Assembly (NCBI GenBank): GCA_036399715.1
Contig: DASWMO010000083.1
Location: 1 to 18,340, forward strand
From: DASVSE01 sp036399715
GTDB taxonomy: Bacteria > Bacteroidota > Rhodothermia > Rhodothermales > Rubricoccaceae
DNA: 18,340 bases
Direction of reading: 5' to 3'
In this document: positions 13,092 to 18,340 of the stretch, one piece after another
How positions within the stretch are numbered: position 1 is the stretch's first letter
Layout: every line of letters begins with the position of its first letter
Translations under genes and position numbers: made by a program
Notes under the pieces: model-generated
Told to the model about the DNA's origin: nothing
What the model saw: the letters and a program-made list of their open reading frames with translations, nothing else
The model's database searches: none

Positions 13092-13892
13092 TCACACGGA
13101 AGTGCCGCCGGCCACCTGGCGGGCGAAGCCGAGCATGAAGCGCGGGACGACGCGGGCGTAGCGGCGCCACAGCCGGCGCGGCTCCATGGCGAGGCGGAAA
13201 GCCCACTCGAGGCCTGCGCGCTGGAGAATGGGCGGCGCCTGCCGCACACGCCCGGCGTGGAAGTCGAAGGCCGCCCCGACGGCCATCATGACGGCCGGGA
13301 TGCGGCCCGCGTGGGCATCGCACCACAGCTCCTGCCGCGGGCAGCCGAGCCCGACGAAGAGGATGCGCGCACCCGAGGCGGCGATCTCGGCCGTGTACGC
13401 TGCGTCCTCGGCGTCCGTGAGCGCGCGGTACGGCGGCGAGATGGTCGCCCGCACGTCGAGGCCGGGCGCGAGTGCGGGCAGGCGCGCGGCGAGCGCGGCG
13501 AGCGTCTCGGGGCTCGACCCGTAGAACGCGACGGGCACACCGGCTGCGGCAGCTGCGCGGAGAACGTGCAGGGTGAGGTCTGGCCCGTAGACCCGTTCGG
13601 CGGAGTCAAGGCCGAGGTGACGGAGGGCCCACACGACGGGCACGCCGTCGGGCGTGTTGAGGCTCGCGCGCTCGAGCGCGGCCGCGAAGGCCGGGCTGTC
13701 CTGCGCCTCGACGGCGCTGTGCGTGTTGGAGCAGCAGACGACGCGCGACTCGCCCGCCTGCGCCCATCCAAGGATGCGAACCGTCGCGTCGGCGTAGGTC
13801 GTCGCGTCGAAGCGGACGCCCAGGACGCGCCGCGACGGGGGTGCCGGGGCGAGCGCCGGGAGCGGCGGGGCGGCGAGGAGGGCGTCAGGCAT
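13092..13892 (-). CDS. WecG/TagA/CpsF family glycosyltransferase
   Basis: A 266-aa member of GT26, which transfers an aminosugar (for example ManNAc or ManNAcA) to undecaprenyl-diphosphate-linked GlcNAc early in glycan assembly. Visible: RRVLGVRFDATTYADAT (21-37), CCSNTHSAVEAQDSPAF (53-69) with the conserved Thr57, SLNTPDGVPVVWALR (77-91) with Asp82, RVYGPDL (100-106), VAFYGSSPETL (121-131), ILFVGLGCPRQELW (177-190), AVGAAFDFHAGRVRQAPP (204-221) and the C-terminal QRAGLEWAFRLAMEPRRLWR (224-243). This basic C-terminal segment is membrane-associating in TagA. The first 20 residues are an Ala/Pro-rich extension. The ATG at 13892 overlaps the upstream GT4 stop by 8 bases, so the two are probably translationally coupled. 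The exact sugar cannot be told. Confidence 0.95.
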   Translation of the reverse strand: MPDALLAAPPLPALAPAPPSRRVLGVRFDATTYADATVRILGWAQAGESRVVCCSNTHSAVEAQDSPAFAAALERASLNTPDGVPVVWALRHLGLDSAERVYGPDLTLHVLRAAAAAGVPVAFYGSSPETLAALAARLPALAPGLDVRATISPPYRALTDAEDAAYTAEIAASGARILFVGLGCPRQELWCDAHAGRIPAVMMAVGAAFDFHAGRVRQAPPILQRAGLEWAFRLAMEPRRLWRRYARVVPRFMLGFARQVAGGTSV

Positions 13893-15153
13893 GGGCGAGA
13901 GTCGGTTCGGGGACGGTGGGCGCGAGCGGCCCGGCCGGAACGTCCGGGCGTCGCTCGGGGTGCCGGACCGCGACGGCCTCAGCGTAGATGCGTCGCAGCG
14001 CGAGCAGCGTCGCCAGCGGGGAGTGGTTGCGCTCGGCCGTCCGGCGCGCGGCGTCGCCCATCGCGGCGCGTCGGCCCGGGTCGGCCATGACGTCGCGGAC
14101 GGCGGCGGCGAGCGCGTCCGCGTCGCCGGCTGAAAAGAGGCGGCCCTCCTCGCCGTCGCGGACCATGCCGCGCACGGTCGGGATGTCGGATGCGACGACG
14201 GGCAGGCCGCGCGCGATCGACTCGACGAAGGCGATCGGCGTGCCGCCCTCGTACCACTCGGACGGGAAGACGAATGCATCGGCGGTCTCGCGGAGCGCGT
14301 CGAGGGCGGCGGCGGTCTGCCAGCCGATAAAGCGCAGGCGCGGCGTACCGTCGGGGGCCGTGCCGAGGCGCTCGGCGGCGTCGCGGACGAGCGGCGCGAG
14401 CGTCCCGTCGCCGGCGACGACGAGCGGCGGCAGGTCCGGGTGCGTCTCCCATGCCCGCACGAGCGTCTCGACGCCCTTGCCCGGATCGAGGCGCGACGCG
14501 AAGATCATGCTCCCGCCGCCACGGGCGGCGAGGGACGGCATCCGCAGCAGCGCGTTGGCCTTGACCGCGATGCGGCCGGCGTCGTAACCGCCGCGCGCGA
14601 GTGTGTCACGCATGAACGGCGTGATGGCGATGTAGCGGTCCACGGCCGTCGCCCACGTGCCCATGGCGTGGTGGACGGCCGTCATCGTCGCCACGGCGAG
14701 CGTCGCCGCGCGGCTGCCGCGATAGCAGCCGTGTCGGATGCCCGGCAGGGCGAGCGTCTTGCCCACGCACGACTCGCACACGTGCCCGTCGCGGAAGAGG
14801 ACGGCCGACGGGCACACGAGGCGGAAGTTGTGGATGGTCTGCACGACCGCCGCGCCGGCCTCGCGGGCACCGTAGTAGCCGGCCGGCGAGACGAGCGGGA
14901 GCGTGTTGTGGAAGTGCACGACGTCGGCGCGGTGCGCGCGCGCGACCGCCTCGACGGCGCGGTGGCCGTCGCGGCTCCACACGGTCCGCCGGGCGAGCTC
15001 GACGTTGGAGAGGCCGTCGGCGGCGTCGTTGTGCAGTTCCAGCCGCGCGACGGCGTGGCCGCCGGCTTCGAGGAGCGCGGCCTCGGTCTCGAACACGTGG
15101 TCCTCGCCGCCCGGCCGCTGGTAGCGGTTGTGGACGAGCAGCACGCGGTGCAC
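13885..15153 (-). CDS. Glycosyltransferase family 4 (GT-B fold)
   Basis: A 422-aa retaining glycosyltransferase. The start is best placed at GTG 15153, giving MHRVLLVHNRYQRPGGEDHV, the canonical N-terminal strand. The frame stays open far upstream to 15519, but that part is Ser/Thr/Pro-rich and simply the membrane protein gene read out of frame. Residues 106-118 (TIHNFRLVCPSAV) and Cys114, Cys126, Cys129 and Cys143 (CESC...HGCYRGS) form the cysteine-containing loop of a known GT4 subgroup. The C-terminal donor domain has SMIFASRLDPGKGVETLV (215-232, Arg221 and Lys226 bind the donor phosphates), VVAGDG, and SEWYEGGTPIAFVESIARGL (298-317). In that last block the two glutamates are one residue further apart than the usual E-x7-E. 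It follows the ligase/polymerase gene by 58 bases and overlaps the WecG-like gene by 8. Confidence 0.92.
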   Translation of the reverse strand: MHRVLLVHNRYQRPGGEDHVFETEAALLEAGGHAVARLELHNDAADGLSNVELARRTVWSRDGHRAVEAVARAHRADVVHFHNTLPLVSPAGYYGAREAGAAVVQTIHNFRLVCPSAVLFRDGHVCESCVGKTLALPGIRHGCYRGSRAATLAVATMTAVHHAMGTWATAVDRYIAITPFMRDTLARGGYDAGRIAVKANALLRMPSLAARGGGSMIFASRLDPGKGVETLVRAWETHPDLPPLVVAGDGTLAPLVRDAAERLGTAPDGTPRLRFIGWQTAAALDALRETADAFVFPSEWYEGGTPIAFVESIARGLPVVASDIPTVRGMVRDGEEGRLFSAGDADALAAAVRDVMADPGRRAAMGDAARRTAERNHSPLATLLALRRIYAEAVAVRHPERRPDVPAGPLAPTVPEPTLAHA

Positions 15154-15211
15154 GTCGCGCCCGCCGCTCTCGGGCGTGCCCGCACGGATGATGATCGCCG
15201 GCGACGTGGGG

Positions 15212-16738
15212 TCAGCCGACGGGGTCGCGCTCGCGTCGGACCGTGCCGGGTGCGGGGCGGGGGCGGGCTGCGGCGCCGGCGACGAAGGCAGGCTCGGCGA
15301 GCTCGCCCCAAGACCAGACGGGGACGGCGGAGCGATCTGCGTCGGGGTCGGCGGGGCCGTCGGTGTGGTCGTCGCGGTCGTCGTCGAGCGGGGCGGCGGA
15401 GTCGAGGAGGACATCGGGGCGGTGAGCGTGGAGGTGACAGGCGGCGAGTCCGAGGCCAAAGACCGTCCAGAACCAGATGCCTCCCATGGGGCCTTCGAGG
15501 TAGACGTCGAAGGAGGCATTGAGGAGGATGGCGGCGGTGTAGGCGGCGAGGAAGGCGAAGAGAGCCATCCATCGGTGGCGGCCGGCCTTCCGCGCGCGGA
15601 GCCACTGCCGCAGCAGGGCCGCGGCCCACAGCCCGAGCATGGAGAGCCACAGCGCGAGCCCGGGCACGCCCATGCGCGCCAGCACGGTCATGTGGCCGTT
15701 GTGCGGGCTGCGGAGTTCCTTGACGACGTCGAAGCCGTCGGCGACGGCGAGGTTGATGCCGAAGCCGCGGCCGGTCCAGAAGTAGGGCCCGTCGATGGTG
15801 TAGCCGACGATCTTCGTCCACCAGAGCAGGCGCCACTTTTTGGTCCCGTCGAGGTGCTCGTCGCCCTGCCCGAAGACGGACTTGACGTTGAGCACGATCT
15901 GATCGACCGAGATGGAGCGCCCGCCGCCGTTGATGCTCGCGAGCGGCCCGGCGAGCAGGCCAAGCGCGACGAACAGCACGAAGGCGTAGACGAGGCGCCC
16001 GACGCGGGCCTCGGGCGGGCGCATCGCGTACGCGACCCCGCACCCGGCGACGTAGGCGACCATCCCGCCGCGGTTGGACGCGACGACGATGGCCGTCGTC
16101 GCGGCGAGGGCGAGCATCAGCGCGGGCCGCCGGCGCATCATCCCGAGGATCAGGAAGACCGTGATGCCGCAGAGGTGCACCATGATGTCGCCGCCCTTGG
16201 CCTCGATGAGGCGCACGTTGCTCGCGCCGGGGAAGAGCGGGATCGACGTCTCGGCGGTCTTGAAAGCGAGGTAGAACACGGCCACGAGGCTCACCATCAC
16301 CGTGACGAAGGTGCGGTAGCGCGTGAGCAGGACCGCGAGGCGGTCCGGCTGCGCGACGACGAGCGCGCCGGCGATGACGGCGTAGACGGCGTAGCCGATC
16401 ATCATGAAGTCGCGGGGGGCGTCGAGGCCCCACTCGCCGACGAACGGGACGGTCCGGGCGGCGGCGAGCACGACGAGCGCGGCCATGGCCCACGCCGCGG
16501 GCTGCGTGAAGAGCGCCAGCGGCCGGCCGGACCGCACGACGGCCCCGAGGCCGAACACGATCATGATCTCGCCGATGAACAGCGGCGGGACGCCGATGTA
16601 GGCGAACGAGCGCGAGAGGAGCGCGTAGCCGAGCAGCACGCCGCCGAGCCAGAGCATGTAGCGGTCGCCCGCGCGGCGGCCGCGGCTCGTGAGGCCGCGG
16701 TCGAAGGCGTGTCCGGTCGGCGCGAAGTCCAGGTTCAT
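15212..16738 (-). CDS. O-antigen ligase/polymerase family membrane protein (Wzy/WaaL-like)
   Basis: A 508-aa polytopic inner-membrane protein with about ten hydrophobic segments between residues 28 and 435. It resembles the Wzy_C/O-antigen ligase family, which polymerises lipid-linked repeats or transfers glycan to an acceptor on the periplasmic side. Typical features are the VVASNRGGMVAYVAG segment (218-232) with Arg223, a large periplasmic loop (about 268-345) containing WWTKIVGYTIDGPYFWTGRG (306-325), and SPHNGHMTVLARMGVPGLAL (344-363) with His347 in the conserved HN-x-H/G pattern. The final 70 residues are a cytoplasmic-looking acidic and proline-rich tail (DDDRDDHTDGPADPDADRS). The ATG at 16738 is 4 bases after the upstream GT4 stop, indicating a shared operon. 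Ligase and polymerase cannot be distinguished by sequence alone. Confidence 0.9.
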   Translation of the reverse strand: MNLDFAPTGHAFDRGLTSRGRRAGDRYMLWLGGVLLGYALLSRSFAYIGVPPLFIGEIMIVFGLGAVVRSGRPLALFTQPAAWAMAALVVLAAARTVPFVGEWGLDAPRDFMMIGYAVYAVIAGALVVAQPDRLAVLLTRYRTFVTVMVSLVAVFYLAFKTAETSIPLFPGASNVRLIEAKGGDIMVHLCGITVFLILGMMRRRPALMLALAATTAIVVASNRGGMVAYVAGCGVAYAMRPPEARVGRLVYAFVLFVALGLLAGPLASINGGGRSISVDQIVLNVKSVFGQGDEHLDGTKKWRLLWWTKIVGYTIDGPYFWTGRGFGINLAVADGFDVVKELRSPHNGHMTVLARMGVPGLALWLSMLGLWAAALLRQWLRARKAGRHRWMALFAFLAAYTAAILLNASFDVYLEGPMGGIWFWTVFGLGLAACHLHAHRPDVLLDSAAPLDDDRDDHTDGPADPDADRSAVPVWSWGELAEPAFVAGAAARPRPAPGTVRRERDPVG

Positions 16739-16742
16739 GGCC

Positions 16743-18340
16743 TCAGGCGACGGCGAGGTCGGTGCTCGGACGGGGCGCAGCGGGCGTCTCGGGACGCGGC
16801 AGCGCGGAGGGCGCCGTGAGCCGAGTCGTCGTGACGGGAGCGCGCGCTTCCGGGCGGGCATCGTCCAGGAGGTCGTCGAGGCGGTCGCCGATGTCGACGG
16901 CGAGGGCGGACCACCGAAAGCGGGCCTGGACGCGCGCGCGGCCTGCGGTGCCGAGGCGGGCGCGCAGCGGGGCGTCCGAGGCGAGGCCGACGAGGGCAGC
17001 GGCGAGGTCGGTCTCCGCCTGCTCGGGCGTGACGGCGGGTACGGCGATCCCGACTTCAGGCGTGACCTGAACGGCAGGTCCGCCGAGGGCGAGGCACACG
17101 ACGGGGCGGCCGGCCGCGAGCGCTTCGAGCGTCGCATAGCCGCCCGAGTCGTGCAGGCTCGGATGGACGAGCACGTGCGCCTCGGCGAGCGCGGCGAGCG
17201 CTTCGTCGCGGGGGAGCGCGCCGCGGAACTCGACCCGTGGCGCGCCGGGGAGGGCCACGGCGAGCGTTTCGAGTCGCGTCCGCTCGGGGCCGTCGCCCAC
17301 GACGATGAACCGCGCCCCGACGAGGTCGTCGGGCGCGTCGGCGCAGGCGCGGGCGAAGGCGCGCAGGCCGAGCGCGACGCCTTTCCAGTCCAGCAGGCGG
17401 CCCATGAACACAAACGTGACGGGCCCCGCAGGCGGCGGCCCGAGGGCCGCGAGGCGCGCGAAGGCGTCGTCGGAGAGGGCGACGCTCGCTCGGGCCGTCT
17501 CGACGTTCGGCGCGCCAAGGCGTCGCATCCGGACGGCGCTCTCGTCGGTCGTCGCGAGGGCGAGCGTCGCGCATCGGGCAGTCTCCCGGACGGCCGGGAG
17601 GGCGTGGCTGGCGCCTCGAACGGTCTCGCGGAGGCGCGCACGGAGACGGCCGCCGAGTGGAAGCGCGCGGACGAAGGCGTCCGGTGCCGTCTCGCCCCCG
17701 CCGACGGGCCCCCAGAGGAACGGGACGCCGTCCAGGGCGGCGCACGGGCTCGGCGACCAGTAGCGCATGAATGACGCGTGGACGGCCGCGTCGAATGGGG
17801 CGGCATCGTGGAGGCGCCGGACGAGTGCGCGCGTCGTGAGCGTCCAGAGGACGTAGTGGAGTTGCTCGCGGAGGCCCGCACGGTCGACGCCTCGGGCGTG
17901 GTGACGGGCGTTCTCAAGGGGAAGGCGCGCGTAGACAACGCGCAAGCCGGGCACGGGCCGGACGGCGAGTTCGGCCTCGATGACGGGCCGGAAGCCCGAG
18001 TAGACGAGTGCCGTCACGTCGTGGCGGGCAGCGAGGCGCGAGGCCATCTCCCAGCCCTGCCCGGGCTCAGAGCCACGCCCCGGTCCGCATGCGAACGCGG
18101 CGACGAGAACGTGGCGCCGCTCGGGACGCGATGCGTCGCGTCCGTCGGTGTGCCCGCCCGACGCCTCGACGGCCGGCCGGCCGCGGCGCACGAGGACGGC
18201 CATCACGGCCGACTCCGTTACGGCCGTCAGCAGGTCCGAGAACAGCGCGCCGGCGACGCCGAGCGTGAACACGGCCGCCGCGCCGAGCGTCGCCGCGACG
18301 CCGGCCGCCCCGGCCCGGGCCGCGAAGACGCCCGACGGCC
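16743..18340 (-). CDS. Glycosyltransferase family 4, in frame with a C-terminal membrane-protein segment (5' end off the window)
   Basis: The frame is open without a stop from the right edge. Numbering from a GTG at 18272, the GT-B domain starts near RRHVLVAAFACGPGRGSEPG (52-71) and contains FLWGPVGGGETAPDAF (185-200), VTFVFMGRLLDWKGVALGLR (285-304, Arg292 and Lys297 binding donor phosphates), FIVVGDGPERTRLE (322-335) and HPSLHDSGGYATLEALAAG (370-388). GSEPG and WGPVGGGE mark a known GT4 subgroup. Before it, 18314-18185 encodes two hydrophobic stretches (GAAGVAATLGAAAVFTLGVA; LLTAVTESAVMAVLV) followed by RR and a 20-residue hydrophilic linker. That looks like the end of a polytopic membrane protein, perhaps a flippase. 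Third positions are GC-rich throughout, so the hydrophobic part appears coding. An internal start at ATG 18203 or GTG 18272 would give an ordinary transferase. It ends 4 bases before the ligase/polymerase gene. Confidence 0.85.
   Translation of the reverse strand, partial: PSGVFAARAGAAGVAATLGAAAVFTLGVAGALFSDLLTAVTESAVMAVLVRRGRPAVEASGGHTDGRDASRPERRHVLVAAFACGPGRGSEPGQGWEMASRLAARHDVTALVYSGFRPVIEAELAVRPVPGLRVVYARLPLENARHHARGVDRAGLREQLHYVLWTLTTRALVRRLHDAAPFDAAVHASFMRYWSPSPCAALDGVPFLWGPVGGGETAPDAFVRALPLGGRLRARLRETVRGASHALPAVRETARCATLALATTDESAVRMRRLGAPNVETARASVALSDDAFARLAALGPPPAGPVTFVFMGRLLDWKGVALGLRAFARACADAPDDLVGARFIVVGDGPERTRLETLAVALPGAPRVEFRGALPRDEALAALAEAHVLVHPSLHDSGGYATLEALAAGRPVVCLALGGPAVQVTPEVGIAVPAVTPEQAETDLAAALVGLASDAPLRARLGTAGRARVQARFRWSALAVDIGDRLDDLLDDARPEARAPVTTTRLTAPSALPRPETPAAPRPSTDLAVA

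Noticed and set aside
15154..15519. 122-codon N-terminal extension of the second GT4 gene
   Set aside because: The extension is Ser/Thr/Pro-rich low complexity and overlaps the real end of the ligase/polymerase gene in another frame; the conserved GT domain begins exactly at GTG 15153.
15128..16819. 563-codon plus-strand frame opposite the O-antigen ligase gene
   Set aside because: The composition is Asp/Glu/Arg/His/Gly-rich with no motif, and it is the exact complement of a well-supported membrane protein.
8456..18340. A new defence or phage-related system
   Set aside because: Every recognisable gene in this region fits surface-glycan biosynthesis; no nuclease, helicase, toxin, integrase or CRISPR-like repeat was seen.

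Overview
The window is very GC-rich (roughly 70 percent, third codon positions nearly always G or C) and tightly packed, with no stretch over 300 bases lacking a gene. The carboxypeptidase-regulatory-like/DUF5686-type protein, the weak use of Shine-Dalgarno sequences and the gene families point to a high-GC member of the Bacteroidota/Rhodothermota group (a Rubricoccus/Rubrivirga/Salinibacter-like relative). That placement is inference from gene content; no marker gene is present.

Region 1 (1-3431, plus strand): three imperfect 21-bp tandem repeats at the left edge, then a fumarylacetoacetate-hydrolase family enzyme, an exported protein with a carboxypeptidase-regulatory-like domain, and an M20 amidohydrolase.

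Region 2 (3459-8279, minus strand): an exported PrxQ/Bcp-type peroxiredoxin, a PPK2 polyphosphate kinase, and a compact run transcribed from 8279 downwards. That run is an unknown 160-aa protein, aminodeoxychorismate synthase component I (pabB), a class IV aminotransferase probably acting as aminodeoxychorismate lyase (pabC), and a DUF937 protein. The last three are joined by ATGA stop/start overlaps. pabB and pabC would supply p-aminobenzoate for folate.

Region 3 (8456-18340, minus strand): a cell-surface polysaccharide locus. In transcription order it holds a hydrophobic segment running in from the right edge and continuous in frame with a GT4 glycosyltransferase, an O-antigen ligase/polymerase-like membrane protein, a second GT4 glycosyltransferase, a WecG/TagA/CpsF glycosyltransferase and a GT2 glycosyltransferase. 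These are followed by a small basic 94-aa protein of unknown function with its own leader, an NAD-dependent sugar epimerase/dehydratase, a TylC3-like sugar C-methyltransferase and a dTDP-4-keto-sugar 3,5-epimerase. The last three probably build a C-methylated (branched) deoxysugar, the transferases assemble a lipid-linked glycan, and the Wzy/WaaL-like protein polymerises or ligates it. The nucleotidyltransferase and 4,6-dehydratase that would start such a pathway are not in the window.

No tRNA, rRNA, CRISPR array, insertion sequence or phage gene was seen. Most of the window is ordinary metabolism and surface-glycan biosynthesis. The items most worth a second look are the apparent membrane-protein/GT4 fusion at the right edge, the compositional break at the 3' end of the GT2 gene beside the 94-aa gene, the competing hairpins after rfbC, and the left-edge repeats.
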